DNA from: Bacteroidales bacterium
GTDB lineage: Bacteria > Bacteroidota > Bacteroidia > Bacteroidales > UBA932
Direction: 5' to 3'
Length of the DNA stretch: 64,000 nucleotides
Assembly: GCA_024401695.1 (NCBI GenBank)
Contig: JAKSKN010000002.1
Span: forward strand, 62,001 to 126,000
Shown: positions 24,081 to 33,648 of the stretch, in pieces
How the letters are laid out: each line of letters begins with the position of its first letter
Position numbering within the stretch: the first letter of the stretch is position 1
Made by a program: the position numbers and the translations under genes
The notes under the pieces: generated by a model
What the model was told of the DNA's origin: nothing
The model's database searches: none
What the model saw: only the letters and a program-made list of their open reading frames with translations

Positions 24081-25637
24081 ATGGAAACCGAGAAGACAGA
24101 AAAAGATCTTGTGGTGGACGTGCAGTCCTCAGAGATTCGGATCGCGTTGCTTGAAAACCACCGCCTTATCGAATTCAACCGCGAGTCCAGCAAGGATCAG
24201 GGTTTTTCAGTCGGAGATGTTCTGCTCGGAAGAGTAAAGAAACTGCTCCCCGCTCTGAATGCCGCTTTTGTAGATATCGGTGACGACAAGGAAGCTTTTA
24301 TTCACTACCTCGACCTGGGCCTCTATTTCAACGCGTTCGACACGTTTGTAAGAGAGACCAACCCCAACAGGGACCTCGCCTCGCTTTACTCAAACACGAA
24401 GCTTGGCCCTATCCTTGCCAAGGAAGGCCGCATCGAAGACCACCTGAAGGTGGGACAGATGGTGATTGTGCAGGTCGTGAAGGAGCCGATTTCTACCAAA
24501 GGATCCAGACTGACTGCTGAGATTTCTTTGGCAGGACGCAACATTGTACTGCTGCCTTTTGCAGAAAAGGTCAGCGTTTCACAGAAAATCTCCTCACACG
24601 AGGAGAAGAAAAGGCTCGAGACACTCGTCCGCAGCATACTCCCGCGCAACTACGGTGCAATCATACGCACTGCAGCCGAAGGCAAGAACGCCGCCATATT
24701 GGTGAACGAAGTCAAAGCCCTCATCGAAAAGTGGGAAAGCTCGTGGAAAAAGATTGCCAGAAGCAAGGGCGTGGGTCTGCTCTTTTCAGAGACCTCAAAG
24801 ACCACCGCTATCATCCGTGACCTTCTGAACGAGACATTCAGCAATGTCTACGTGAACGAAGAGTCGGTCTATCAGGAGACACGACAGTATGTTTCCCAGA
24901 TCTCTCCGGAACAGGAGAAGATCGTGAAACTCTATGATGGCAAGGAACCAATCTTCGACCATTTCGAAGTCACACGCCAGATCAAGAGTTCATTCGGAAA
25001 GATCGTGCCGATGAAGCAGGGCGCCTACCTGGTGATCGAGACGACAGAAGCCTTGAATGTGATTGATGTCAACAGCGGCATACGTGCCAAGACCACTGAC
25101 CAGGAAGAGAATTGCTTCGAGGTCAACAAGCTTGCTGCAGAAGAAATTGCCCGGCAGCTCCGCCTCCGCGATATGGGAGGCATAGTCATCGTCGACTTCA
25201 TCGATATGGACACCCAGGAGCACCGCAATGCACTCTTCAAGTATATGCAGGAGCTTATGGCCAATGACAGGGCCAAGCACAACGTGCTCCCGCTGACCAA
25301 GTTCGGCCTGATGCAGCTTACAAGGCAGCGCATCCGCCCGGTGACGGAGATCAACACTACAGAAAAATGTCCGCTTTGCCACGGTACAGGCAGAATAGCC
25401 TCAACCGCTGTCATCGACGAAGAGATCGAGCGCAAGCTCTCCGACCTCGTGGACTCCGGACAACAGAAGCTTACGCTTAAGGTCAGCCCTATCCTGGGCG
25501 CCTATCTGACAAAAGGGTTCAATTCCTATGTCAGAAAATGGAAACGCAAGTACAAATGCAAGCTGGATCTGTGCGAAGACGCCAATTTCAGCATCCTGCA
25601 AAATGAATTCTATGATGAAAAAGGAAAGGCCCTCTGA
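24081..25637 (+). CDS. rng: Ribonuclease E/G family endoribonuclease
   Basis: A 518-residue RNase G-type enzyme: S1-like domain (VGDVLLGRVKKLLPALNAAF), 5'-sensor/RNase H-like part, catalytic aspartates in VIDVNSG and IVDFIDMD (near residues 328 and 373), and the zinc-link CPLCHGTG near residue 432. It lacks the long C-terminal degradosome scaffold of RNase E. Acts in mRNA decay and rRNA 5' maturation. Only 11 bp separate it from the upstream terminator T run, so it needs its own promoter, which I could not locate with confidence. Confidence 0.93.
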   Translation: METEKTEKDLVVDVQSSEIRIALLENHRLIEFNRESSKDQGFSVGDVLLGRVKKLLPALNAAFVDIGDDKEAFIHYLDLGLYFNAFDTFVRETNPNRDLASLYSNTKLGPILAKEGRIEDHLKVGQMVIVQVVKEPISTKGSRLTAEISLAGRNIVLLPFAEKVSVSQKISSHEEKKRLETLVRSILPRNYGAIIRTAAEGKNAAILVNEVKALIEKWESSWKKIARSKGVGLLFSETSKTTAIIRDLLNETFSNVYVNEESVYQETRQYVSQISPEQEKIVKLYDGKEPIFDHFEVTRQIKSSFGKIVPMKQGAYLVIETTEALNVIDVNSGIRAKTTDQEENCFEVNKLAAEEIARQLRLRDMGGIVIVDFIDMDTQEHRNALFKYMQELMANDRAKHNVLPLTKFGLMQLTRQRIRPVTEINTTEKCPLCHGTGRIASTAVIDEEIERKLSDLVDSGQQKLTLKVSPILGAYLTKGFNSYVRKWKRKYKCKLDLCEDANFSILQNEFYDEKGKAL

Positions 25638-25652
25638 TGAGAGCCTTTCTTT
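25622..25652. terminator. Bidirectional terminator between rng and a peptidase gene
   Basis: Stem AAAGGC-CTCT/AGAG-CCTTT with a GATG loop, T run (TTCTTTTTAT) on the plus strand and A/T tract on the other; it lies across the rng 3' end and serves the convergent peptidase gene. Confidence 0.7.
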
Positions 25653-26327
25653 TTATCTTCTGTTATTTGCAATGGCAATGTAGTAGAGCAGGGTGGCGAG
25701 GGAACCGATGGCTGCAATCACGTAGGTGAAGGCTGCCCATTTCAGGGCATCTGCCGCCATAGGCTTGGTCTTGCCGTCAACAATCCCCGCGCTTTCCAGC
25801 CAGGCGACTGCGCGCTGGCTTGCGTTGATCTCGACCGGAAGGGTCACGAAGCTGAACAGGGTGGTCATCGCAAACAGGGCGATGCCGATATACAGCAGGG
25901 AAGGGGTGAACTGGATGAGGATGACACCTGCGAGCAGAACCCACTGCACGGTTTTGTTTGCAAAGCTGACAACAGGGACCAGAGCGGTGCGCAATTTCAG
26001 AGGCCCGTATCCCTTGGCGTGCTGTATGGCGTGTCCTGTCTCGTGGGCGGCGACTGCAATCGCGGCGATCGACGCAGAACCGTATACGGCCTCACTCAGG
26101 TTGATGGTCATATCCTGAGGGTTGAAGTGGTCTGTGAGCTTGCCGGCGATACTCTGTACGGAAACGTTGTTGATGCCGTTGCGCTCAAGCATAAGCCTGG
26201 CCACGTCGGCACCTGTCAGTCCGTGAGGGGAAGGTACACCGGAGTACTTGTTGAACTTGCTTTGGAGGACTTGCTGGATGATGAATGAAAGCACCATCAC
26301 AGCACCCATAATAATCCAGATTGACAT
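25653..26327 (-). CDS. Membrane zinc metallopeptidase (Zn_peptidase_2 family)
   Basis: A 224-residue protein with an N-terminal membrane anchor (MSIWIIMGAVMVLSFIIQ), the zinc motif AVAAHETGHAIQHAKGY (HExxH near residue 95) and three C-terminal hydrophobic helices. Family known from Bacillus YugP; substrates are unknown. The next upstream gene on this strand (DUF362) ends 3 bp before its start, so the two form an operon. Confidence 0.88.
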   Translation of the reverse strand: MSIWIIMGAVMVLSFIIQQVLQSKFNKYSGVPSPHGLTGADVARLMLERNGINNVSVQSIAGKLTDHFNPQDMTINLSEAVYGSASIAAIAVAAHETGHAIQHAKGYGPLKLRTALVPVVSFANKTVQWVLLAGVILIQFTPSLLYIGIALFAMTTLFSFVTLPVEINASQRAVAWLESAGIVDGKTKPMAADALKWAAFTYVIAAIGSLATLLYYIAIANNRR

Positions 26328-26330
26328 ATG

Positions 26331-27455
26331 CTATATCTTGATCAGTTCGTAGTTGCGTGAGCCGATGCCGATTTTCTCTGCGTGTTCGAGGCAGGAGCGC
26401 CAGTTGATTGACGGGTTGTTGTTCTTGAAGTGGTCGTGGTGGTCGACGAAGCCCGGTGCGGCCATATTGTCGCTGAGCTGGCTGTTAGGGAGCGGGGTGG
26501 CGGCAAGGCAGGCATCGACGCAGGCCCAGTCGAGCGCGAGCGGGTCGAATGAAGCGAACATACCGATGTCGGGCAGTATCGGGGTATCGTTTTCCTGATG
26601 ACAGTCACAGCAAGGCGACACATCCACAATCAGGGAGATGTGGAAGTTAGGACGTCCGTCTATGACCGCTTTCGTGTATTCGGCTATGCGGCAGCCCAGC
26701 AGGTCATTTGCGAGATAATCCTTGAAGCTGATAGCATCGAAGTTGCAGGCACCGATGCAACGGCCGCAGCCTGCACAATTCTCTGAAATGGTCATCTTGT
26801 GGCTGGCCTCGTCGAATACAAGACCGCCGTTGGCACATTCCTTCTGGCATTTGCGGCATCCGCGGCAAAGCTCGGGGTCGATGCTGGCCTTGCCTCCGCA
26901 GTGCTGGTCCTTCTTGCCGGCGCGGGAACCGCAACCCATTCCGAGGTTCTTGAGTGCACCACCGAATCCGGCGTTCTCGTGGCCTTTGAAGTGGGACAGG
27001 CTAATGATTACGTCGGCATCCATGACAGCGCGTCCGATAAGGGCGTTCTTGACATACTCTCCGCCCGCGACAGGGACGGCGATGTCATCGGTGCCCTTGA
27101 GTCCGTCGGCGATGATGATAGGGCATCCGACGGTCAGAGGAGTGAATCCGTTCTGCCAGGCGCACTCCAGGTGCTCGAGGGCATTCTTACGGAATCCGGG
27201 GTAAAGTGTGTTACAGTCTGTGAGGAACGGCTTTCCGCCGAGGCTCTTGACGACATCCACAACGGCACGGGCATAATTCGGACGCAGGAAACTGAGGTTT
27301 CCCAATTCGCCGAAATGAGTCTTTATGGCGACGAACTTGCCGTCCATATCGATGTCACCTATGCCGGCGGTCTTGATAAGTCTCTTGAACTTATCCGGCT
27401 GAGGTTCTCCGTACATAGGGGAACGGAAATCAGCAAAAAAAACTTTTGATGTCAT
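26331..27455 (-). CDS. DUF362 protein with two [4Fe-4S] ferredoxin motifs
   Basis: A 374-residue protein: N-terminal DUF362 domain (KTHFGELGNLSFLRPN, LTDCNTLYPGFRKNALEH), then two clusters CRGCRKCQKEC (near 197) and CAGCGRCIGAC (near 227) inside a ferredoxin-like insert, and a C-terminal DUF362 half with a cysteine pair in SPCCDCHQEND. Role unknown; the cysteine content indicates redox chemistry. The start is 6 bp from a TATATTCG box, again nearly leaderless. Confidence 0.88.
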   Translation of the reverse strand: MTSKVFFADFRSPMYGEPQPDKFKRLIKTAGIGDIDMDGKFVAIKTHFGELGNLSFLRPNYARAVVDVVKSLGGKPFLTDCNTLYPGFRKNALEHLECAWQNGFTPLTVGCPIIIADGLKGTDDIAVPVAGGEYVKNALIGRAVMDADVIISLSHFKGHENAGFGGALKNLGMGCGSRAGKKDQHCGGKASIDPELCRGCRKCQKECANGGLVFDEASHKMTISENCAGCGRCIGACNFDAISFKDYLANDLLGCRIAEYTKAVIDGRPNFHISLIVDVSPCCDCHQENDTPILPDIGMFASFDPLALDWACVDACLAATPLPNSQLSDNMAAPGFVDHHDHFKNNNPSINWRSCLEHAEKIGIGSRNYELIKI

Positions 27456-27461
27456 AATGAG

Positions 27462-27469
27462 CGAATATA
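27462..27469 (-). promoter_or_regulatory. -7 box (TATATTCG) of the DUF362-peptidase operon
   Basis: TAnnTTCG variant; the same variant with perfect -33 spacing occurs at 58777, which supports its use. Confidence 0.5.
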
Positions 27470-27479
27470 CAAAAAGTTT

Positions 27480-27860
27480 TTAATCCAGAGAATCCATAAG
27501 GTCATCAAGGATGCGCCGGTCCTTTTTCGTGGGCCTGCCGGCACCTCTGTCGCGCTGGTAGAGAATGGTCTCGCGGGGTGCGTGCATCTTTGCCATCTCG
27601 GATTCGGGGGTCAGGTTCTCGGCGTATTCGGGAACAAGGGCTGCGCCCATACGGTTTTCGCTCAGGGCAAGCACCTTGTATGTGAACAGAGCCGACCCTT
27701 TGCGTACTTCGATGACTTCGCCAACCTTGACGGCCTTGGATGGCTTGGCATTCACGCCTGCAATCTTGACCTTGTTGCCGTTGCAGGCTTCCGTGGCCTC
27801 GCTGCGTGTCTTGTAGACACGGATGGCCCACAGGTACTTGTCAATCCTGACGCTGTCCAT
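27480..27860 (-). CDS. S4-domain RNA-binding protein (Hsp15/HslR-like)
   Basis: A 126-residue protein whose first 60 residues form an S4 domain (VRIDKYLWAIRVYKTRSEATEACNG at the start), followed by KVGEVIEVRKGSALFTYKVL and a basic tail (GRPTKKDRRILDDLMDSLD). In E. coli Hsp15 recycles stalled 50S subunits carrying peptidyl-tRNA. Follows the DJ-1 gene by 3 bp. Confidence 0.9.
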   Translation of the reverse strand: MDSVRIDKYLWAIRVYKTRSEATEACNGNKVKIAGVNAKPSKAVKVGEVIEVRKGSALFTYKVLALSENRMGAALVPEYAENLTPESEMAKMHAPRETILYQRDRGAGRPTKKDRRILDDLMDSLD

Positions 27861-27863
27861 ATC

Positions 27864-28433
27864 CTACAGGTACATCGCGTGACGGACTGACTCCACGGTC
27901 TCCTTGTCCTTGATGAATTCAAGGATCTCAAGGGCAAAGGAAACGGCATGGCCGGCTGAGCGGCCTGTGATGATGCGTCCGCTGCGCACGGCCGGCTTTG
28001 GCGTGAACTTCGCGCCTTTTTCGACCAGATAGTTCTCAAAGCCGTCAAAGCAGGTGAACTCGACACCTTCGAGATCTTCCAGCTGGCTGAGGACGAGCCC
28101 CGGAGCTGCACAGATGGCAGCGACGGTGCCGCCTGCCGCATAATGCTCCTTCATCGCCTTTACAAGTGGCTTGCACGAGGCCAGATTGCGGGATCCAGGC
28201 ATCCCCCCGGGGAAGATCATCACGTCCTTGGCTGTGGTGCCTGAGTGTGAGATATTCATTTCGGGGAGGTTGTTCTCGACTCCCAGCGTAAGGCCGTGGG
28301 AGGACTGGACGAATGGCTCGTCGGAAATTGCTATGAGATTCGTGCGTATCCCTCCTCTGAGCAAGGCGTCGTTTGTGCCCAGGGCCTCGATGTCTTCAAA
28401 GCCGTCGGCAAGAAAAATGTTTACTCCTTTCAT
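27864..28433 (-). CDS. DJ-1/PfpI-family protein (YajL-like)
   Basis: A 189-residue DJ-1 fold protein: FLADGFEDIEALGTNDALLRGG with the conserved Glu, the nucleophile elbow AAICAAPGLVLS (Cys near residue 106) and ITGRSAGHAVSFALEILE. Family members act as deglycase/chaperone or glyoxalase-type proteins; the specific activity is not decidable. Followed by the S4 protein gene. Confidence 0.9.
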   Translation of the reverse strand: MKGVNIFLADGFEDIEALGTNDALLRGGIRTNLIAISDEPFVQSSHGLTLGVENNLPEMNISHSGTTAKDVMIFPGGMPGSRNLASCKPLVKAMKEHYAAGGTVAAICAAPGLVLSQLEDLEGVEFTCFDGFENYLVEKGAKFTPKPAVRSGRIITGRSAGHAVSFALEILEFIKDKETVESVRHAMYL

Positions 28434-28464
28434 AACGGGTTATCAGTAATGTGTTTCTGGTGTT

Positions 28465-29583
28465 TTAGCTTTCGTGGTGGCAGTGGCAGTGTCCGTGCCC
28501 GCAGCCGTCATCACAATCATCATCACAGTCATCGTCGCAGCCATCATCGCAGTCGCATTCGTCCTCAAGATGTGCTGCGACCTCCGGATTGATGTATGGA
28601 TCCACATCTTCGTGATGGACGGTGGTCTCCAGGATGATTGTGGAGCGGTCGGCCGGAACAAGCAGGAAATCAGGGCACTCGGCAGGAACGAGCATTGTCT
28701 CGCCGGCCTTTATGGAGAAGCTGGCGGTCTGCTCGAGAATCTGGAGCTGAACTGATGCTTCACCGGCTATGCAGGTGTACAGGATGAATGATTCAAACTT
28801 CTCGCTGTAAATGTGAAGAGGGTCGGAGAGGAGAAGCTTCGTGACGTTGAACTGCGGAAGTTCGATGAGCTTTTCCACGACTTCTTCTCCGTGATGATGG
28901 TGACCGCAGCAGCAGTGGCCGTGGTCATCGGAAGTGTATTTCCTGTAGTTTATGAAGTCAAGCGCGTCGGTGATGGTGAGAGCGCTGTCGAACTCGACGT
29001 CAGAGACAGTCTCTCCCCACCCGCAAAGGCAGAAGTCCAGGGGCGAGGATTCGGATATCTCGATTATCTTCATATCGCCGGAAGCGGCGTGAGGAGTGCC
29101 GGGAGCAATGTGCAGGACCTGGCCGGCGTGTACAGCGATGATGTTCAGGATATCCTCAACGCTGTTGTCGGCGCACCTCGCAAGCAGTTCGGAGGCATCG
29201 GTGTCCTTGCGGAAGCCGAGCATCACGCGTGCGTCCTTGCCCGCCTCGGTGACGTACCATATTTTTTCCTTGCCCAGGAAATCATAGCGCTGTTGGGCGA
29301 CTTCGTCATCAGGATGCACGCGCAGCGGCATCCGGCCCCTGACATCAAGCATCCTGACGCAGACGGGGAACTGGCGGCCGTAGTAGTCAAAGACATTTTC
29401 TCCGACAACGCGGTCGACGTACATGTCCATAATCTCTCCCAGGGTGTTGCTGGCGAGCCAGCCCTCTTTGACGAGAGAGTCGCGGTAGCCGAGGTCGGCA
29501 ACCCTGAAATCCTCTGAACCCCAGTTGTATTCGTCCTTCAGTGAACAGAACTTGAAAGGGTACAAGCTTTTTTCTTCTTCCAT
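28465..29583 (-). CDS. manA: Class I mannose-6-phosphate isomerase with His/Cys/Asp-rich insert and tail
   Basis: Interconverts mannose-6-phosphate and fructose-6-phosphate, feeding GDP-mannose synthesis. 372 residues; the metal-site segments are VRMLDVRGRMPLRVHPDDE (near 85) and HIAPGTPHAASGD with the downstream Glu (near 165). Two unusual features: an internal loop DDHGHCCCGHHHHGEE (about residues 231-246) and a C-terminal tail of about 32 residues made of Asp, Cys, Gly and His (ending GCGHGHCHCHHES). These look like extra metal-binding segments, possibly for zinc storage or delivery to the isomerase; that is inference. First codon directly follows the permease stop. Confidence 0.9.
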   Translation of the reverse strand: MEEEKSLYPFKFCSLKDEYNWGSEDFRVADLGYRDSLVKEGWLASNTLGEIMDMYVDRVVGENVFDYYGRQFPVCVRMLDVRGRMPLRVHPDDEVAQQRYDFLGKEKIWYVTEAGKDARVMLGFRKDTDASELLARCADNSVEDILNIIAVHAGQVLHIAPGTPHAASGDMKIIEISESSPLDFCLCGWGETVSDVEFDSALTITDALDFINYRKYTSDDHGHCCCGHHHHGEEVVEKLIELPQFNVTKLLLSDPLHIYSEKFESFILYTCIAGEASVQLQILEQTASFSIKAGETMLVPAECPDFLLVPADRSTIILETTVHHEDVDPYINPEVAAHLEDECDCDDGCDDDCDDDCDDGCGHGHCHCHHES

Positions 29584-30777
29584 TTATCTGAGTTTTGATA
29601 CGCTGCAAAGCGAAATTATGAAGCCGATTGCGCCGACTCCGAGCACGGTCCACAGTATGTCTGCGGCCTTAAGAACTACAGGATATGCCTGAACCAGGAA
29701 ACCTGCCGGCATCTTTACTATGCCGAAACGCTGCTGGAGCAGCGCAATTCCGATCCCGACCACGAGACCTGCAACAAGGCCGGAGAGCGACACCAGCCAG
29801 CCCTCCAGTATGAATGTTTTCCTGACAAGGCCGTCGGATGCACCAAGAGCGCGCAAGGTGGCGATGTCTTCCTTCTTTTCGATTATCAGCATTGACATCG
29901 ATCCGAAAATATTGAACGCAATTATCACGACTACAAAGATCAGGATGAGGTAGATTGCGAATTTCTCGTATTTCATCATCTTGTAGATCGCAGGGTGCTG
30001 CTGGTATCTGTCCTGGATGAGATATGTGTCGGGAATCTGCAGACTTTCCGCGAATTTCTTCGGGCTTGTCCCGGACTTGAGCTTGACTTCCAGGGAACTG
30101 ACCATATCATCTTCCAGCCCGAAAAGTTGCCGGGCAAGATCGTATGATGACAGTATGAGTTCGGAATCTATGTCGGAACTGATGCTGAAAAGACTTCCGG
30201 GCCATACCCTGACTGTGTTCAGCGAGGCTGTGGGATTGATGGTGGAAATCTTTGCCCCGCGTTTCGGATAATACAGTTCCAGGGGAGAGACGAACCAGGT
30301 GTGTGCGCCGAGGCTGGAAGCCAGAGACGACCCTATCGAGCACAGGGGCACCTCTCCTCTGGCAAATCCCGCTTCACCTTCGATGATGTGTTTCGTTAGG
30401 GAATGATTTTCTCCGAACGTCCCGTCCATTCCCTTCAGGACTGCGATGCCCTGTTTGCCGTTATAGCTGACGAAGACATTGTCCTGTACGGACAGACAGA
30501 TTTCATCCACGCGTCCGTCGTCGAACAGCGCGTCCAGCGCAGTGTCACCGGCGCTGAAGAACCGGCCTTCCGCGGCTGATATGCGGATGTCAGGGTCAAG
30601 GTCGGAGAGATTTTCCCCGACAATCCTGTCGAAGCCGTTGTAAACGGAAAGTATCAGGATCAGGGCTGCCGTCCCTATGGCCATACCGACTGAGCTGATC
30701 GCTGAAATGACATTTATTACGTTATGGGATTTCTTTGCGAACAGGTATCGGCCGGCGATATGAAGCGGCAGGTTCAT
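29584..30777 (-). CDS. FtsX/LolE-type ABC transporter permease
   Basis: A 397-residue protein with one N-terminal helix (NVINVISAISSVGMAIGTAALILILS), a periplasmic domain of about 220 residues, and three C-terminal helices (AIYLILIFVVVIIAFNIFGS; WLVSLSGLVAGLVVGIGIAL; the last near 375). This is the LolC/LolE lipoprotein-release topology. No LolD ATPase gene is adjacent. Overlaps rbfA upstream by one base and abuts manA downstream. Confidence 0.87.
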   Translation of the reverse strand: MNLPLHIAGRYLFAKKSHNVINVISAISSVGMAIGTAALILILSVYNGFDRIVGENLSDLDPDIRISAAEGRFFSAGDTALDALFDDGRVDEICLSVQDNVFVSYNGKQGIAVLKGMDGTFGENHSLTKHIIEGEAGFARGEVPLCSIGSSLASSLGAHTWFVSPLELYYPKRGAKISTINPTASLNTVRVWPGSLFSISSDIDSELILSSYDLARQLFGLEDDMVSSLEVKLKSGTSPKKFAESLQIPDTYLIQDRYQQHPAIYKMMKYEKFAIYLILIFVVVIIAFNIFGSMSMLIIEKKEDIATLRALGASDGLVRKTFILEGWLVSLSGLVAGLVVGIGIALLQQRFGIVKMPAGFLVQAYPVVLKAADILWTVLGVGAIGFIISLCSVSKLR

Positions 30778-31124
30778 TATTTCTTCAAGAGCTCGTCGAT
30801 ATGCTCGGCGTAGTCAAGGGTGGTGTCGAGGAAGAATGTGAGTTCGGGCACTATGCGCAGCTGAGAGGCAACCTTGCGGCCGAGTTCTCCGCGAATCTCG
30901 CTCATCTTCTCGTTAAGGATACCCATAACGGTGTCCGCCTTGCTTGAAGGGAAAATGCTGACGAAGACCTTGGCTATGCCGAGGTCAGGGCTGATTCTGA
31001 CTTCGCTGACAGTCACCATTGCGCCTCCGAACACGGCCATGCCCTTGCTGCGAATGATTTCGGCAAGGTCACGCTGCAGTTCGCGCGCCACTTTAAGCTG
31101 TCTTGTGCTTGCAGGCTTGTCCAT
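30777..31124 (-). CDS. rbfA: Ribosome-binding factor A
   Basis: KH-fold 30S maturation factor, 115 residues: RQLKVARELQRDLAEIIRSK, VSEVRISPDLGIAKVFVSIF and IRGELGRKVASQLRIVPELT are the family blocks. Overlaps by one base (TAATG) with both tyrS upstream and the permease downstream. Confidence 0.95.
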   Translation of the reverse strand: MDKPASTRQLKVARELQRDLAEIIRSKGMAVFGGAMVTVSEVRISPDLGIAKVFVSIFPSSKADTVMGILNEKMSEIRGELGRKVASQLRIVPELTFFLDTTLDYAEHIDELLKK

Positions 31125-32413
31125 TATTTAACGATGATAAGATAATAGTCTTTCTTGCCTTTCTGCGCGAGGATGTACTTGTCGTCAACAATGTCGGCGG
31201 CAGAAAGCTGGTAGTTGATATCGGTGACTTTCTCCTTGTTGAGGCTGAAGCCGTTGCCCTGGATCATCTTGCGGGCCTCTCCCTTTGAAGGGAAGATCGA
31301 GGTCTCAACAGCGAGAGCGTCAAGCAGGGCGGCAGGGAGTTTGGACCGTTCGATTTCGAAAGTCGGGACACCGTCGAAGACGGCGAGGAAGGTCTTCTCG
31401 TCGAGGCTGCGGAGATCGTCTGCGGTTGCCTTGCCGAACAGCATCTGAGATGCCTTTACTGCATTCTCATATTCTTTCTCGCCGTGAACCATAACGGTGA
31501 CTTCCTTGGCGAGGAGTTTCTGGAGGCCGCGGGCCTCAGGGCACTGCTGGTGCTCAGCGATGGCGTTTTCGATGACTTCGCGGTCGAGCATCGTGAAAAT
31601 CTTGATGTATTTCTCTGCGTCGGCATCGGAAACGTTGAGCCAGAACTGGTAGAACTGGTATGGTGACGTGCGCTCCGCGTCAAGCCAGATGTTGCCCTTC
31701 TCGGTCTTGCCGAACTTGCCTCCGTCGGCTTTTGTGATGAGCGGGCAGGTGAGGGCGTATGCTTCGGCGCCCAGGGTGCGGCGGATGAGTTCGGTGCCGG
31801 TGGTGATGTTGCCCCACTGGTCCGCTCCGCCGAGCTGGAGCTTGACGTTCTTATGCTCGAAGAGATAAAGGAAGTCGTAACCCTGAAGAAGCTGGTAGGT
31901 GAACTCGGTGAATGACATACCCTCGGAAGAATCGCGGCTGAGACGCTTCTTGACGGAGTCCTTGCTCATCATATAGTTGACAGTGATGAGCTTGCCGATG
32001 TCGCGGGTGAAGTTGATGAATGTGTAGTCCTTCATCCAGTCGTAGTTGTTCACGAGTTCTGCGCGGTTGGGAGCATCGGATTCGAAGTCAAGGAACCTGC
32101 CGAGCTGTGCCTTAATGCAGGTGACGTTGTGGGCGAGGGTTTCCTCGTCGAGAAGATTGCGCTCCTGGCTTTTCATCGAAGGGTCTCCAATCATGCCGGT
32201 GGCGCCGCCCACGAGAGCGAACGGTTTGTTGCCGCACGCCTGGAAGTGCTTGAGGATCATTATGCTGACGAGGTGACCGATATGGAGGCTGTCGCCTGTA
32301 GGGTCAATGCCTACATATGCTGACATAGGACCTTTCTTCAATTCTTCCTCCGTGCCTGGGGTGATGTCGTGGATCATTCCGCGCCATTTGAGCTCTTCTA
32401 CGAAATTCTTCAT
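31124..32413 (-). CDS. tyrS: Tyrosyl-tRNA synthetase
   Basis: Class I synthetase, 429 residues. HIGH-like [13 protein letters not shown] near residue 42, [23 protein letters not shown]-equivalent [12 protein letters not shown], and a C-terminal S4 domain ([19 protein letters not shown]). First gene of the tyrS-rbfA-permease-manA operon. Confidence 0.96.
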   Translation of the reverse strand: MKNFVEELKWRGMIHDITPGTEEELKKGPMSAYVGIDPTGDSLHIGHLVSIMILKHFQACGNKPFALVGGATGMIGDPSMKSQERNLLDEETLAHNVTCIKAQLGRFLDFESDAPNRAELVNNYDWMKDYTFINFTRDIGKLITVNYMMSKDSVKKRLSRDSSEGMSFTEFTYQLLQGYDFLYLFEHKNVKLQLGGADQWGNITTGTELIRRTLGAEAYALTCPLITKADGGKFGKTEKGNIWLDAERTSPYQFYQFWLNVSDADAEKYIKIFTMLDREVIENAIAEHQQCPEARGLQKLLAKEVTVMVHGEKEYENAVKASQMLFGKATADDLRSLDEKTFLAVFDGVPTFEIERSKLPAALLDALAVETSIFPSKGEARKMIQGNGFSLNKEKVTDINYQLSAADIVDDKYILAQKGKKDYYLIIVK

Positions 32414-32435
32414 CTTCTTATTTATTAATATCTCG

Positions 32436-32452
32436 CAAAATTACTAAATTTG
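32436..32452. promoter_or_regulatory. Back-to-back -7 boxes of tyrS (-) and tpiA (+)
   Basis: Minus-strand TAATTTTG (32436-32443), with TTTC 19 bp upstream, and plus-strand TAAATTTG (32445-32452) are separated by one base, so only one polymerase can load at a time. Confidence 0.65.
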
Positions 32453-32485
32453 CGTCTCAATCGAAATACCAAAACACCTATTTAT

Positions 32486-33241
32486 ATGAGAAAGAAAATT
32501 GTTGCTGGAAACTGGAAGATGAATACTACAGTTCCTGAGGGTATCGAGCTTGCAAAGGCAGTCGTTGCAAAGTCAGCCGAGGTCCCTGCCGATGTCAAAC
32601 TTATCATCGCTACTCCTTTCACCCACCTCTATCCTGTGGCTGAGGTTGTAAAGGGTACTCCTGTGGCTCTTTCCGCAGAGAACTGCGCAGACAAGGAGAA
32701 GGGCGCATACACCGGTGAGGTTGCAGCCAATATGCTTGCATCCGTAGGTTGCGAATACACGATCCTTGGTCATTCAGAGCGCCGTCAGTACTATGGCGAG
32801 ACCGATGAGAAACTTGTAGAGAAGACCAAACTTGCTCTTGCCAACGGTCTCAAGGTCATCCTCTGCGTAGGCGAAAATCTTGAAGAGCGTGAGGCCGGCA
32901 AGCATTTCGACGTCTGCGGATCACAGATCAAGAACGTCCTCTATAACTTCACTGCAGAAGATATGAAGGACATCGTCATTGCATACGAGCCGGTATGGGC
33001 TATCGGTACAGGCAAGACCGCTACCTCAGAGCAGGCAGAAGAAATCCACGCCTTCATCCGCAAGGTTGTCGCTGACAAGTTCGGCGCACAGGTGGCTGAA
33101 GACACCACCATCCTCTATGGCGGAAGCTGCAAGCCTTCAAATGCGAAGGAACTCTTCGCCCAGAAGGATATCGACGGTGGTCTGATCGGTGGCGCAGCCC
33201 TCAAGGCCGACGATTTCATCGCTATCGCCCTCTCATACTAA
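32486..33241 (+). CDS. tpiA: Triosephosphate isomerase
   Basis: Glycolytic interconversion of DHAP and G3P. 251 residues from the ATG at 32486 ([13 protein letters not shown]): substrate Asn/Lys in NWKMN, catalytic His in ILGHSERR, catalytic Glu in [11 protein letters not shown], phosphate loop [10 protein letters not shown]. The upstream in-frame TTG at 32450 lies in the promoter. Its stop codon overlaps the stop of the convergent lipoprotein gene. Confidence 0.97.
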   Translation: MRKKIVAGNWKMNTTVPEGIELAKAVVAKSAEVPADVKLIIATPFTHLYPVAEVVKGTPVALSAENCADKEKGAYTGEVAANMLASVGCEYTILGHSERRQYYGETDEKLVEKTKLALANGLKVILCVGENLEEREAGKHFDVCGSQIKNVLYNFTAEDMKDIVIAYEPVWAIGTGKTATSEQAEEIHAFIRKVVADKFGAQVAEDTTILYGGSCKPSNAKELFAQKDIDGGLIGGAALKADDFIAIALSY

Positions 33242-33648
33242 TTGAAGAAGCGGACGACCGCTCCAAGCTTGTTCTGGCCGTTCCAGAGCCATATTTTATC
33301 ACCCTCAAGCCGCACGGCTTCGAGGGTGATACTGTTTCTGGATGATATCTTTGACCCCGAAGTCCAGCTTATGTTGCCCGAGACGCTCTGTCCCACTTCT
33401 GTCGGGATGGCGCTCAGGGTCACCTCAAAATATTCGGACATCGTGTCAGTGCCTGCCCTGAATGTGCGGGTGTCGCGGCTGCAGAAGATCTGGCAGGCGG
33501 CAGGGGAGTAATTGAAACATTCCGAGCCGTTGACCTGCAGGAGCAGACCGTCTGACAGAGAGAATGATTCGTAAGGCGCCGCCGGTCTGCAGGCGGAGGA
33601 AAGCAGCATGGCTGCAAGGATCGATGTCAACAATGCGAGCTTTTTCAT
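33238..33648 (-). CDS. Small lipoprotein, function unknown
   Basis: A 136-residue protein with lipoprotein signal ([12 protein letters not shown], Cys20) and no recognised domain; predicted mainly beta. It starts 4 bp inside the M6 peptidase gene 3' end (overlap 33645-33648), so it may be co-exported or act with that peptidase, for example as an inhibitor or partner. That role is inferred only from gene order. Confidence 0.75.
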   Translation of the reverse strand: MKKLALLTSILAAMLLSSACRPAAPYESFSLSDGLLLQVNGSECFNYSPAACQIFCSRDTRTFRAGTDTMSEYFEVTLSAIPTEVGQSVSGNISWTSGSKISSRNSITLEAVRLEGDKIWLWNGQNKLGAVVRFFN

